The notes below the pieces were generated by a model. The model did no database searches, was not told the DNA's origin, and worked only from the letters and a program-made list of their open reading frames with translations. Shown piece after piece: positions 1 through 8,788 of a stretch of 64,000 bases of DNA. The position numbers were made by a program, and so were the translations under genes. The stretch lies in contig CAWBKY010000004.1 of the NCBI GenBank assembly GCA_963789555.1, forward strand, positions 62,001 to 126,000. The letters run 5' to 3'. The DNA is from JACXTP01 sp963789555. Lineage in GTDB: Archaea; Thermoplasmatota; Thermoplasmata; Methanomassiliicoccales; UBA472. Positions within the stretch are counted from its first letter, which is position 1, and each line of letters begins with the position of its first letter.

Positions 1-156
1 AAACATCGACTCAAAATGGAGTTCTTTCGTCCCTGGGCTTCTGTTCGTTATTTTCTCAATTGGAAACGAAGTAGAGACTGACTACGATCGACCTCACCAT
101 AATGACGGTTGGCGAAGCCAATATCCATGGCACATCGATACGGTCTAAGGGGTATC

Positions 157-1060
157 TTATTTCTTGAAGATCGGGGTCTCCTTAACCCCTTCCTCGCGCA
201 TTCGGTTCGTGATCTGGAGGAGGTAGGAGGATGTGACCTTGCTTGTTTTGATGGGGGTATCCGTCCACAGGCTGACGTTATAGATGAGCTTGTCCTGCTC
301 GGTGCGCACGATGTGCGCAGAGGGCAGGAACCGGTCCTCCTCGAAGTCCAGATTGACCTCGTCCTTCTCCGCTAGTTTTGTCCTATGCTTGGACTTATGC
401 TTCAACCGGCTCTCCTTCCTGATGGGGCGGATATTGGGATACACCATTGGGTTGCGCCTCGCTTCCTCCAGGAAAAGTTCGCACATCCGGTCAGGGTCCT
501 CGGTCCAAGGCAAGGCCATCGGGATGTTGATGTTGAAACATCCGATATCCGAGTAGTTCAAGGCCTTATGGATGATGAGGTAGGAGCTGGGTATGACATA
601 CACCCTCCCATATTGCTCCCGGACCGTGATGGAGGTCAGCCCGATGTTAAGGACCTCAGCCGGACCGGTCTGATATAGGCGTGTCCCCCACCTCGACCCA
701 ATCACCCAACTGGACACGTCCATCGATGGCCACTATCACACCGCCCACCACGTTCTGTATCACGTTCTGGAATCCGAAGGTGATGGCGAAGGAGATCGCT
801 CCGACGATGAAAGCGATGGTCGTGCTGTTCACCCCGAAGAGGATGAGCAGTGCCAGGGTGAAGAAAACGATCAACACGAGGTATTGGATGAAATTGGCCA
901 TGGTCTTGGCCGTGCTCGCACCAGCATATTTGGTTGCTCTCTTCTTGACCACCCAGTATACCAACCGGGCGACGATGAATCCCACAACAATGATGATAGA
1001 GACCTCTATGATCAACGTTAAGATGTCCCCAGTAAGTTCCATAAAAACCGCCTTGGCCAA
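157..1060 (-). CDS. MscS-family mechanosensitive channel, frameshifted
   Basis: Small-conductance mechanosensitive channel that would release solutes under hypo-osmotic stress. The N-terminal part has two or three hydrophobic helices and the MscS pore-helix signature (AISFAITFGFQNVIQNVVGG), followed by GDWVEVGD of the beta domain. The downstream part, in another frame, continues with EVLNIGLTSITVRE and the alpha/beta C-terminal domain. The two parts join if one base is removed from the run of five C at 685-689 (plus strand), giving VEVG then TRLYQTGPAEVLNIG. The upstream reading frame opens at TTG 1060; ATG at 1042 (MELTGDI) is an equally good start. Family identity is strong. The break may be a sequencing error or a real mutation. 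Confidence 0.85.
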
Positions 1061-1201
1061 GTCAAGAGGCGTTCAAATTATTATTAGTTCTGTAGAGGCG
1101 GCTGATGGCGGAATACTTTCAAACAAAGTTGCGGGAGTTTTCAGTTTTTTCATACAGCGTTCGTTCCACAATCGGAACCAAATGAGTGGTGTCAGATTGT
1201 A

Positions 1202-1357
1202 ATGGTAGGCCAAAAAATGATATGGAAAAAGGGGACTGACCGGATAGACAGATATGGTCCTATTTGTGCGATTGCCAAGCGAGATGGGATCATCTTCGTT
1301 GTTGAGGTAGAGTGGGACGAGAGCTTTCTACACCTGAGGGGATGGGAGTGGAAGTAA
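1202..1357 (+). CDS. Small hypothetical protein (51 aa)
   Basis: A 51-codon frame from ATG to TAA, with balanced composition and a patterned sequence rich in W, E and K (ending LHLRGWEWK). It has no membrane segment and matches no family I recognise. No convincing Shine-Dalgarno site precedes it. It lies between the divergent MscS gene and the tautomerase gene. It may be real but could be chance. Confidence 0.3.
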   Translation: MVGQKMIWKKGTDRIDRYGPICAIAKRDGIIFVVEVEWDESFLHLRGWEWK

Positions 1358-1544
1358 ACATGGCAAAACGTCCTCAATGATATGAGAGAGAAGCAAACTC
1401 ATCCCTCTTTCTCCTTAATTTTTTCCATTGGGGAAAGTGATAAGGGTTAGTATCTTCTATTAAAAAATGAGGCCTCTGTGAGTTAGCTGAGGCCTGCATC
1501 AAGTCACTTTCAAAAACCTCAGAGGGAGGAGGAGGTGAGAAAAG

Positions 1545-1802
1545 ATGCCAGTGGTGACGATCGACATAATAAAAGGAGCATTCAGCAAGGATCAGAAGGT
1601 GGAGATGATGAAGCGTGTTTCCGAGGTGGTCGCTGAGATCGAGAGCCGTCCTGATCCAAAGGAGAACATGCTTCCATTCGTATATTGCATCATCCGAGAG
1701 ACCGAATGGGGGGACTTTGGCAATAATGGGGTAGCCATAACGCCAGAATTGCTGCATGCGGTGAAAAAGGGAATCGTCCAAATTTCGATCAAGCAGCCGT
1801 AG
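1545..1802 (+). CDS. 4-oxalocrotonate tautomerase-like protein
   Basis: 85-residue protein starting Met-Pro-Val-Val-Thr-Ile; after Met removal Pro1 would be the catalytic base of the tautomerase superfamily. The family pattern of a short beta strand, a helix carrying KDQKVEMMKRVSEVV, then conserved strand residues is visible. It is longer than the roughly 62-residue canonical 4-OT and has a C-terminal extension. A strong Shine-Dalgarno site (GGGAGGAGGAGGTGA) lies 6-10 nt before the ATG. The substrate cannot be told from the sequence. Confidence 0.75.
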   Translation: MPVVTIDIIKGAFSKDQKVEMMKRVSEVVAEIESRPDPKENMLPFVYCIIRETEWGDFGNNGVAITPELLHAVKKGIVQISIKQP

Positions 1803-1862
1803 AATATGGTCAGTGAAGGATAGGAGAGATAAGGAAACACTTTCCTTTTCATCTTTTCAGAT

Positions 1863-1878
1863 ATATGATCGATCATAT
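1863..1878. repeat. Perfect 16-bp palindrome
   Basis: ATATGATCGATCATAT is exactly self-complementary and lies 60 nt after the tautomerase stop codon. No T-tract follows, so it is not an obvious terminator. It could be a regulator site or part of the left edge of the decayed element that follows. Confidence 0.5.
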
Positions 1879-1904
1879 CACGTGTATACATTCATCTTCT
1901 ACCA

Positions 1905-1998
1905 CAGAGACAGACCACTGGATAAGAAAAATAACGAAAGGCCCTGAAAAGGGACCTGACGCGGAAATCCAGCAAGAGTGGGCCCAATGAGATTTGGA
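1905..1998. repeat. Decayed copy of the tRNA-Ile 3' end plus integrase-tail region
   Basis: About 94 nt match 3079-3174 closely. Both hold a shared stretch beginning GACTGGATAAGAAAAATAAC, a small hairpin (AGGCCC..GGGACCT), and the last bases of the tRNA-Ile gene (here 1980-1998, one mismatch to 3156-3174). This is what a tRNA-targeting integrase leaves: the tRNA 3' end repeated at the far end of an insert. Because the similarity runs past the tRNA into the integrase tail, tandem or successive insertions are likely. Confidence 0.75.
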
Positions 1999-2156
1999 AC
2001 AACGCGACCGTCTGGATAAATCAAAAAGATCCCTTTAACGCGATAGCCCTGTCGTGAGGATTCCGGAGAGATGAGCAAACACTTTTCCCATTTTTTTAAC
2101 AAGTGATAAATAAGCGGCTTCTTAATTTTGACATAGGGGTTAGAGAGGAGAGAAAC

Positions 2157-2279
2157 TTGAAAAGTTACCTGATGGTTGGCTTGGTTGTATTTGTCACCAT
2201 AATTCTACTGGCCACCGTTTTTTTCCTATTTTTCCTTCCTGATGATGAGCAAGAAGTCGGGCAAACGAAATTTGGATGA
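2157..2279 (+). CDS. Small single-pass membrane protein (40 aa)
   Basis: TTG-initiated 40-residue frame preceded by AGAGAGGAGAG, a good Shine-Dalgarno site about 5 nt upstream. Residues 4-31 form one long hydrophobic helix (LMVGLVVFVTIILLATVFFL), then an acidic tail with PDDEQE. It lies inside the scar of the element inserted at tRNA-Ile, so it may be cargo of that element. Function unknown. Confidence 0.5.
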   Translation: MKSYLMVGLVVFVTIILLATVFFLFFLPDDEQEVGQTKFG

Positions 2280-2949
2280 GATGAATATGAGGTCGGAGAC
2301 TAGTTAGTATTTTTTCAACAATACCAGTCTATACCCTGATGGTGGGAAAGGATTTTTCAATGGTTTTTCCCGGTGTGATGTTAAAAGTATCTCAAATATG
2401 GAGATTATGTTGGATCTCGAGTGGGGGAGAATATCTGGATAATATGTCACATTGGAATTCCTCCTTCCCAAGAGAATCCTGCTACGCATTCAATGTTATG
2501 GCAATAAATCTACACTCGGATGTAGTGCAGCATGTGGAGGAGCTTGGGAATGAAGTCAATCCAAACGGCATGGGGTCCCAAGATGTCGCCAAAAGAATCT
2601 AAGATCATGGTTAAACCTCGATTACTGATGAAGATTGGATTAATCATCTAAAGGCAGGTGGACTGCATTTTTATGGATAATTTGGAGGGGTGATTATCTG
2701 ACAAGTTTTTCCTTTAGTCATCAAAATGGTGATCTTCTGGAGTGTCTGGAACTCCGGGACACGAATCTTAAGGAGATCATCACTCCATAAGGATTATTGA
2801 TCACCAAATTATCTGAGCCAAGGCCTGACAGAATATTCATAGGAGTGGATCAGCGCGGGATTGTTACCCGAGGAAAAGGACTGGCAAGAGTACGAAAATT
2901 TCCCTAAAGTGTAAAAGATATGAGAGGAATCTTTTGGCAGTGGGATTAG
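2280..2949. other. Gene-poor AT-rich element remnant
   Basis: No convincing gene in about 670 nt. The longest frame, starting at 2339, has no family signature and no ribosome site. The AT-rich composition and the flanking repeat and integrase tail suggest decayed mobile-element DNA. Confidence 0.5.
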
Positions 2950-3161
2950 ATATATGAACGAAACCCCTCGGGACGCCCATCGAGAAGCATTGCATTCGAG
3001 ATGCTTGGGCATGAGAGCATCGACATGACGCGTAAGTATCTCGGACTGTGCCTAGACGACCGAATAAAGAACCATGGCGAGACAAGACGACTGGATAAGA
3101 AAAATAACGAAAGGCCCCGAAAAGGGACCTGTCGTGGTAATACAGCAAGAGTGGTGGGCCC
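2950..3161 (+). pseudogene. Tyrosine recombinase (integrase) C-terminal remnant
   Basis: The frame contains LGHESIDMTRKYLGL, the last conserved box of tyrosine recombinases, with the catalytic His of LGH and the nucleophile Tyr of RKYLGL. It is followed by the usual charged tail and reads into the 3' end of the convergent tRNA-Ile gene. Only about 65 codons remain; an upstream stop at 2947 cuts it off from any catalytic Arg box. It is the broken end of an integrase gene that overlapped its own attachment site. Confidence 0.75.
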
Positions 3162-3229
3162 AAAGAGATTTGGACTCTTGACCTCCCGGTTATCAGCCGG
3201 GCGCTCCAGCCAGGCTAAGCTATGGGCCC
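3152..3229 (-). tRNA. tRNA-Ile (GAT)
   Basis: Reverse complement folds as a cloverleaf. The 7-bp acceptor is GGGCCCA/TGGGCCC, the anticodon arm is CCCGG-CTGATAA-CCGGG with anticodon GAT, and the T arm is AAGAG-TCCAAAT-CTCTT with an atypical loop. Discriminator A is followed by encoded CCA (3152-3154). Its 3' end overlaps the integrase remnant and is duplicated at 1980-1998. Confidence 0.93.
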
Positions 3230-3389
3230 GTGTGTTCTGCCGAATGGCGCATTCCATTTTAAACCTTTCTATCCTGGCGAGCCTAAAAAGACCTTCGAGC
3301 CAATGGTGAATGGACCCGCCAGCGGTTTGATGAATTTGAAAATGCAAAGGCGGCAAAGAATCTATGATGCCATAAAATAAGGTTTCATG

Positions 3390-3410
3390 GGACCGACAAA
3401 AGGTCGGTCC
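3390..3410 (-). terminator. Possible hairpin after the AdoMet decarboxylase gene
   Basis: GGACCGAC and GTCGGTCC form a perfect 8-bp stem with a 5-nt loop, 12 nt beyond the stop codon of the minus-strand decarboxylase gene. A short A-run follows on the plus strand. Its role as a terminator in an archaeon is inferred. Confidence 0.45.
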
Positions 3411-3422
3411 AAAAATGTTTCG

Positions 3423-3845
3423 TTAGGTCCTGAACGAGACCGAGTACTCGACATCCTTTGCGCCAAAGTACTTTGCACAGTACTCTGCCACCTTCTTCGG
3501 TGGGTATTCCTTGCAGCTGAAGACGTCGATGAATGCGCGGTCCGTGTCTTCGGCGAAATGGCCGGAGATCATGGAGGTCTCGATCAATTGGGCCAAGGAA
3601 TATCCCTGCACCCGCGGGTCGGCCCCAAATCTGACGACGATCGGTTCCCCGAACCTCTTCATATCGATATACTCGCAAAGGTCGATGGAGAACTGAGCTA
3701 TGGTCTCCTTGCTGCGTATCTTCTCCGGGTCGCATTGGCGCAGATCCACGGAGGTGAGCAAGCCCCACTCTTTGCTGGTTCTGAAGCGTTCGATCGTCTC
3801 TTCATCAGTAAGCAATTTACCCGTATTCGGACTCATACTATACAT
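3423..3845 (-). CDS. S-adenosylmethionine decarboxylase, SpeD/SpeH-like
   Basis: 140-residue protein of the small pyruvoyl AdoMet decarboxylase type, which supplies decarboxylated AdoMet for polyamine synthesis. The core motif reads IETSMISGHFAEDTDRAFID followed by FSCKEY, matching the family's cleavage-site Ser, the downstream His and the catalytic Cys of the FxC box. The residue before the Ser is Thr rather than the usual Glu, so self-cleavage to the pyruvoyl enzyme should be checked. A TATA-like AT stretch lies near 3909-3921. It is a single gene convergent with nothing close by. Confidence 0.7.
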   Translation of the reverse strand: MYSMSPNTGKLLTDEETIERFRTSKEWGLLTSVDLRQCDPEKIRSKETIAQFSIDLCEYIDMKRFGEPIVVRFGADPRVQGYSLAQLIETSMISGHFAEDTDRAFIDVFSCKEYPPKKVAEYCAKYFGAKDVEYSVSFRT

Positions 3846-4038
3846 GTTCGGTTATCGCCCTCTGGGTGTTGTATTTCACCCTTGAACTAGACGCAAGAAC
3901 GATTCAAGTATTTTAATTTAATACCGCGAAGGGGCAGGAATCGGAACCAGAGGTCTATTTTTCGTGCTATAGCATGACACGATTTTCTCTTTCACCAAGC
4001 ATTCCCACCTCATCGGTCAGGCGATGATGCGCACATGT

Positions 4039-4443
4039 TCATTTCTCAATGAAATGCAGGGAACCGGAGTTCATGCAATATCTCCTTCCGGTCGGGGCGG
4101 GGCCATCATCGAAAAGATGTCCGAGATGCCCTCCGCATCGCGCGCACCTGACCTCCGTCCGGACCATGCCATGGCTCCTGTCGGTCTCCGACTCCACTGC
4201 CTCCTCCTTGACCGGCTGCCAAAAGCTGGGCCATCCCGTTCCGGAATCGAACTTCTTATCCGAGGTGAACAGCTCGTTGCCGCAACCGGCGCAGACATAG
4301 GTCCCCTTGCGGTGGTTGTCCCAGTAGGCGTTACGGAAGGCGAACTCCGTTCCCTTCTTCCTCAGGATGCGGTACTGGTCCGTCGTCAATGTCTTGCGCC
4401 ATTCGTCATCGCTCCTCTCTACGGGATAGGTCAGATGAACCAC
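4039..4443 (-). CDS. msrB: Peptide-methionine (R)-S-oxide reductase MsrB
   Basis: Repairs methionine-R-sulfoxide in proteins. All MsrB hallmarks are present: zinc site CAGC and CARC, the GTGWPSFW box, and catalytic Cys in RYCMNSGSLHF. I start it at GTG 4443 (VVHLTYPVE), 7 nt after a GAGGGG ribosome site; the open frame extends much further upstream but there it overlaps the divergent MFS promoter and coding start. The protein is 134 aa, normal for MsrB. No MsrA is in the window. Confidence 0.93.
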   Translation of the reverse strand: MVHLTYPVERSDDEWRKTLTTDQYRILRKKGTEFAFRNAYWDNHRKGTYVCAGCGNELFTSDKKFDSGTGWPSFWQPVKEEAVESETDRSHGMVRTEVRCARCGGHLGHLFDDGPAPTGRRYCMNSGSLHFIEK

Positions 4444-4540
4444 CTCCAACCCCCTCGGTGCCGCGGGTATTAATGGCTTGTGCGCTTTTCTCGCTTCATA
4501 CCCATGTTCCTGCTCCTGATGGCCACTTCTGACCAAGTGG

Positions 4541-4546
4541 TTTATA
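4541..4546 (+). promoter_or_regulatory. TATA box of the MFS gene
   Basis: TTTATA centred about 30 nt before ATG 4574. Archaeal transcription starts about 25-27 nt after the TATA centre, near 4570, so the message would be almost leaderless. This supports ATG 4574 over the GTG at 4568. Confidence 0.5.
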
Positions 4547-4573
4547 CCCTGTGCACATTCATAGCCAGTGCAC

Positions 4574-5869
4574 ATGGTGGAAAAGGGCGGGGATGCCGCT
4601 GCTGATGAGGGAGCGAAGGAACAGAAATGGCTCGGCAGGTTCCTTGCCATCTGGAGCGGGCAGGCCGTCTCGGTCATCGGCAGCGCCTTGGTGCAGTTCG
4701 CCCTGATCTGGTACCTCACCATCACCACCGGCTCGGCCACCGTTCTGGCCATCGCCGCCATCATGGGCATCGTGCCGCAGATACTATTGACGCCATTCGC
4801 CGGCGTCTATGTGGACCGATGGAAGCGCCGTTTCACCATGATCGGGGCGGACGGTCTGATGGCGCTCTCCACCTTGGTATTGGTGGCCCTCTTCGCCTTG
4901 GACGCGGTGCAGATATGGCAGATATACGTCGTCCTGTTCGCGCGCTCCTGCCTCGCCGCCTTCCATTGGCCTGCCAGTCAGGCCGCCACCGCCCTGCTCG
5001 TGCCGGAAAGGAACTTGGCCCGGGTGGCCGGGCTCAATCAGACCATCTTTGGGCTCTCCTCGGTGCTGGCCCCGCCCATCGCCGCCGCGCTTTTCGCCAT
5101 CGTGCCGATCCAATACATCCTCTCCATCGATATCCTCACAGCGCTCATCGCCATCATCCCACTGGCGCTGATACGCATCCCTGAGCCCAAGCCCAGCCTG
5201 GAGGAGCGACATGTGCTCAAGGAGATGAAGGCGGCCTGGATGGTGCTGCGCAACTGGTCCGGAGCCTTGAAGGTCGTCGGGATATTCCTCGTCGCCAATC
5301 TATTGCTCACTCCCGCATTCATTTTGATGCCTTTGCTGGTGGTCGACTACTTCCAAGGGGACGCCCTGGACCTGGCCTGGGTGGAGGCCTGCTTCGGGGG
5401 CGGGGCCATCGCTGGCGGTCTGGTCCTGGGGATATGGGGCGGGACGAAGCGTCGCATCGTGACCGTGATGGCCGCCACCTTCCTGGCCGGGATCGGGGCG
5501 ACCTTGATCGGATTGGTCCCCAGTGACGCGCTGATGCTCCTGCTCGTTCTGGCTTTGTTCATCGGCGCCATGTTCTCCATGCTCAATGGCGCCATCATCG
5601 CCATCATCCAAGGCTGCGTCGAGCCGGGCATGCAGGGGAGGATACTGGCCCTCATCTCCAGCCTGGCCATGTCCGTGACGCCGATAGGTCTGGCCTTCGC
5701 CGGTCCGATGGCCGACGTGGTGGGCGTCCAGCCCTGGTTCATCCTCGCGGGGGTGGTCACCGCGGTCATGGGCATGGCCGCCTTCTTCGTGCCCAGCGTC
5801 ATGCGCATCGAAGGGACCGCCAACTCGAGCTGCTCCGTTGGCAAGGCCGGTCCGGAGGCGGGGGACTAG
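4574..5869 (+). CDS. MFS efflux transporter (MefA/EntS-like)
   Basis: 431-residue major facilitator with about twelve hydrophobic helices. The A-loop motif YVDRWKRR follows helix 2, and the overall pattern (IWSGQAVSVIGSALVQFALIW at the start) is that of the drug:H+ antiporter-3 group that includes macrolide and enterobactin exporters. The substrate is not predictable. The stop is TAG followed one codon later by an in-frame TAA. HMG-CoA reductase begins 37 nt downstream on the same strand. Confidence 0.85.
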   Translation: MVEKGGDAAADEGAKEQKWLGRFLAIWSGQAVSVIGSALVQFALIWYLTITTGSATVLAIAAIMGIVPQILLTPFAGVYVDRWKRRFTMIGADGLMALSTLVLVALFALDAVQIWQIYVVLFARSCLAAFHWPASQAATALLVPERNLARVAGLNQTIFGLSSVLAPPIAAALFAIVPIQYILSIDILTALIAIIPLALIRIPEPKPSLEERHVLKEMKAAWMVLRNWSGALKVVGIFLVANLLLTPAFILMPLLVVDYFQGDALDLAWVEACFGGGAIAGGLVLGIWGGTKRRIVTVMAATFLAGIGATLIGLVPSDALMLLLVLALFIGAMFSMLNGAIIAIIQGCVEPGMQGRILALISSLAMSVTPIGLAFAGPMADVVGVQPWFILAGVVTAVMGMAAFFVPSVMRIEGTANSSCSVGKAGPEAGD

Positions 5870-5906
5870 GATTAAGAGCAGCGAACCCTTACCAGGTCCG
5901 ATCGCC

Positions 5907-7055
5907 ATGACCGGTGGCCTAAAGAACCGTGGTAGGACCAAAGAGGACGTGGAGGAGCGCAGGAAGGGTCTGGAAGAGGCCACAGGCGCCTCTCTGGAGC
6001 ACATCGCCCACACCAGCTTCGACCCATTGTTGGCCGAGAAGAACGTGGAGAACATGGTGGGCTGCGTGCAGGTGCCACTGGGCTTCGTCGGACCATTGCT
6101 CATCAACGGCGACCATGCCAAAGGGGAGTTCTTCGTGCCCATGGCCACCACCGAAGGGGCGCTCATCGCCTCGGTGAACCGGGGCTGTTCCGCCATCAGC
6201 GCCGCCGGAGGGGCGGACGTGCTCATCATCAAGGACGAGATGACCCGGGCACCGGTCTTCCGCACCAAGGGGGTGCGCGACAGCAAGAGGGTGGTGGACT
6301 TCGTCAATTCCCATTTCCAAGAGATCAAGGCCGAGGCGGAGACGACCACCCGCCATGGCAAATTGATCAAGGTAAGGGCCTTCGCCACCGGGCGCAGCCT
6401 CTTCCTTCGCTTCAGCTACGACACCGGGGACGCCATGGGCATGAACATGGCCACCATCGCCACCGAGGCAGCGTCCCGTTACATCGAGAGGGAGACGGGC
6501 ACCACCATGGTCTCCGTCTCAGGCAACCTCTGCGTGGACAAGAAGCCCTCGGCCATGAACTTCATCGACGGCCGAGGGAAGATCGTCCTGGCCGACGTCA
6601 CGATCCCTAAGGACGTGGTGGAGGGCCGCTTGAAGACCACGGTGGACGGCGCGGTGGAGACCTGTTACCGCAAGAACCTGGTCGGCAGCGCCATGGCCAT
6701 GTCGTTCGGTCACAACGCCCACATCGCCAACATACTGGCGGCGGTCTTCATCGCCACCGGTCAGGACCCCGCCCAGGTGGTGGAGGGCTCGATGGGCATG
6801 ACCACCTGCGAGCGCTCCGGCGAGGACCTCTACCTTTCCGTTCGATTGCCCAGCCTCGAGGTCGGGACCGTCGGCGGCGGGACGAGGTTGCCCTGCCAGC
6901 GGGAGGCTCTCTCGCTCATGGACTGCGTCGGTGCCGGCAAGGCCAAGAAGTTCGCCGAGATCGTGGCCGGGGCCACCCTAGCCGGTGAGCTGTCCACCCT
7001 TGCCGCACAGTCCGCAGGGGAGCTGGGCAAGGCGCACCGGGAGCTGGGGCGCTGA
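5907..7055 (+). CDS. hmgA: 3-hydroxy-3-methylglutaryl-CoA reductase
   Basis: NADPH-dependent class I enzyme that makes mevalonate for archaeal isoprenoid lipids. It shows ENMVGCVQVPLGFVGPL, TTEGALIASVNRGC (catalytic Glu), DAMGMNM, DKKPSAMNF (catalytic Lys), GHNAHIAN and ATGQDPAQ, and TVGGGTRLPCQ. I start at ATG 5907, giving 382 aa, close to archaeal homologues; a TTG at 5838 in frame would overlap the MFS gene. The C-terminal SAGELGKAHRELGR tail holds no phosphoregulatory extension. PheT follows after 37 nt. Confidence 0.95.
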   Translation: MTGGLKNRGRTKEDVEERRKGLEEATGASLEHIAHTSFDPLLAEKNVENMVGCVQVPLGFVGPLLINGDHAKGEFFVPMATTEGALIASVNRGCSAISAAGGADVLIIKDEMTRAPVFRTKGVRDSKRVVDFVNSHFQEIKAEAETTTRHGKLIKVRAFATGRSLFLRFSYDTGDAMGMNMATIATEAASRYIERETGTTMVSVSGNLCVDKKPSAMNFIDGRGKIVLADVTIPKDVVEGRLKTTVDGAVETCYRKNLVGSAMAMSFGHNAHIANILAAVFIATGQDPAQVVEGSMGMTTCERSGEDLYLSVRLPSLEVGTVGGGTRLPCQREALSLMDCVGAGKAKKFAEIVAGATLAGELSTLAAQSAGELGKAHRELGR

Positions 7056-7092
7056 AAAAGGTAAAATAGCCACAACCTTATGGCAGGCGTGC

Positions 7093-8748
7093 ATGCCAGT
7101 CATCACTTTCAATATGGGCGACCTGCTCGACCTGGTCGGCGGGGGAGTGAGCGCCGAGAAGGTCCTGGAGCGAGTGCCCTTGATCGGGGCCAGCGTGGAC
7201 CGTTACGAGCCCTCCACGGGCGAGACCGCGGTGGAGTTCTTCCCCAACCGCCCGGACCTCTACTCGGTGGAGGGGGTGTCCCGGGCCTTGCGCACCTTCT
7301 TCGACATCGAGTCTGGCATGAAGAAGTACCCGCACCGGCCCTCCGGCATCACCATGACCTGGGAGGAGAGCGTGCTGGACGTCCGCCCGCATTGCGTGGC
7401 GGGGGTGGTCCGCAACGTCACCATGTCGGACCCGATGATCCGTTCGCTGATGGAGCTGCAGGAGAAGCTGCACCTCACCGTCGGCCGCAAGCGGGTCAAG
7501 GTGGCCATCGGCGTGCACGACCTGGACAAGGTCAGGCCGCCCTTCCGTTACCTCGCCGCCGACCCCGATTCCATCTCCTTCGTGCCTTTGGCCAAGAGCG
7601 AGCCCATGACCATGCGCGAGGTGCTGCAGAAGCATGAGAAGGGCGTCGACTACCGCCACATACTGGATGGCAAGGACCGATATCCGGTCATCTTGGACAG
7701 GAACGACGACGTGCTGTCCTTCCCGCCCATCATCAACGGGGCGCTCACCACCGTGACGCCCGAGACCAAGAACATATTCATCGACGTCACCGGCATGGAC
7801 CTTTTCGCCATCTCCGGCGTGCTGAACATCGTCTCCACCTCGCTGGCCGAGCGCGGGGGCGACATCGAGACGGTGCATGTGAAGGGCCCCAGTTCCCTGG
7901 TCACCCCCGACCTGCACCCAAAATGCTGGCCCCTGGACCCCGTTTGGGCCAACTCCTGGTTGGGCCTGAAGCTCTCGGACCAGGAGATATGCCAACGCCT
8001 GGGGCGCATGGGCTACGATGCCGCCCCGAACGGCGCGAGGATCGACGTCATGGTCCCGCCCTGGCGCATGGACCTCATGCACATGGCCGACCTGGTCGAG
8101 GACCTGGCCATCGGTCACGGTTACGAGCGCTTCGGTGCCACACCGCCCCGTTCCCAGACCATCGGCGGGGAGAGGAGCATCGAGCGCGCCGCCGACCTGG
8201 TGCGCCAGCTCCTGGTCGGATATGGATATTGGGAGGTCACCACCCTCACCCTCAGCAACCCTGACGACCAGTTCCGCCTGATGCGCGTCCCGGAGGAGGA
8301 ATTGGTGGAGGTGCTCAACCCCGTCTCGGAGGGTCACACCTGCCTGCGGGCCTGGCTCACGCCCTCCCTGCTGGCCGTCCTGAGGAAGAGCAAGCACCGG
8401 GAACTGCCTCAGCGCATATTCGAGGTGGGCGATGTCCTTTTGAACGCAAAGAGGCGCAAGCACCTGGCCGCCCTGAGCATCCATCCCAAGGCCTCGTTCA
8501 CCGAGGCCAAGTCCCTGGTGGAGGGCGTGATGCGGGACCTCTCCTCCAAGTTCTACGTGGTGGCGAGCGACAGCGGCGCCTACATCCCTGGTCGAGGGGC
8601 GCAGATAGTCTTCGAGGACGAGACGGTCGGGTCCTTCGGAGAGCTCCATCCCGAGGTCATCAGCAACTTCGACCTGGGGAACCCGATAGTGGGCTTCGAG
8701 CTCGACCTGGAGCGGGTCATCCGTGACCGTCAGCTCCAGATACTTTGA
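7093..8748 (+). CDS. pheT: Phenylalanyl-tRNA synthetase beta subunit
   Basis: 551-residue archaeal/eukaryotic-type PheRS beta chain, which pairs with PheS to charge tRNA-Phe. It begins MPVITFNMGDLLDLVG, contains the FFPNRPDLYSVEGVSRALR segment typical of the family, a B3/B4 editing domain (FPPIINGALTTV), B5, and the catalytic-like C-terminal domain (RIFEVGDVL, FGELHPEV). No pheS is in the window. ATG 7093 is chosen; an AT-rich AAAAAGGTAAAATAG near 7058-7072 is a plausible TATA element for a leaderless message. A T-run follows the stop. Confidence 0.95.
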   Translation: MPVITFNMGDLLDLVGGGVSAEKVLERVPLIGASVDRYEPSTGETAVEFFPNRPDLYSVEGVSRALRTFFDIESGMKKYPHRPSGITMTWEESVLDVRPHCVAGVVRNVTMSDPMIRSLMELQEKLHLTVGRKRVKVAIGVHDLDKVRPPFRYLAADPDSISFVPLAKSEPMTMREVLQKHEKGVDYRHILDGKDRYPVILDRNDDVLSFPPIINGALTTVTPETKNIFIDVTGMDLFAISGVLNIVSTSLAERGGDIETVHVKGPSSLVTPDLHPKCWPLDPVWANSWLGLKLSDQEICQRLGRMGYDAAPNGARIDVMVPPWRMDLMHMADLVEDLAIGHGYERFGATPPRSQTIGGERSIERAADLVRQLLVGYGYWEVTTLTLSNPDDQFRLMRVPEEELVEVLNPVSEGHTCLRAWLTPSLLAVLRKSKHRELPQRIFEVGDVLLNAKRRKHLAALSIHPKASFTEAKSLVEGVMRDLSSKFYVVASDSGAYIPGRGAQIVFEDETVGSFGELHPEVISNFDLGNPIVGFELDLERVIRDRQLQIL

Positions 8749-8756
8749 GGTAACCT

Positions 8757-8763
8757 TTTTTAG
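8757..8763 (+). terminator. T-tract after pheT
   Basis: A run of T begins 9 nt after the pheT stop codon, the usual form of an archaeal intrinsic terminator. It also separates pheT from the tRNA-Ser gene at 8789. Confidence 0.4.
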
Positions 8764-8788
8764 GCGGGAGGGTTACTCCCGAGCACAG

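Noticed and set aside
2339..2602. 87-codon frame in the tRNA-Ile scar
   Set aside because: No ribosome site, no recognisable domain, composition like its AT-rich surroundings.
5838..5906. Longer HMG-CoA reductase start (TTG)
   Set aside because: It would overlap the MFS gene and adds a basic, non-conserved stretch.
7078..8649. 523-codon minus-strand frame opposite pheT
   Set aside because: Rich in H, G, V and L as expected of an antisense shadow; pheT is certain.
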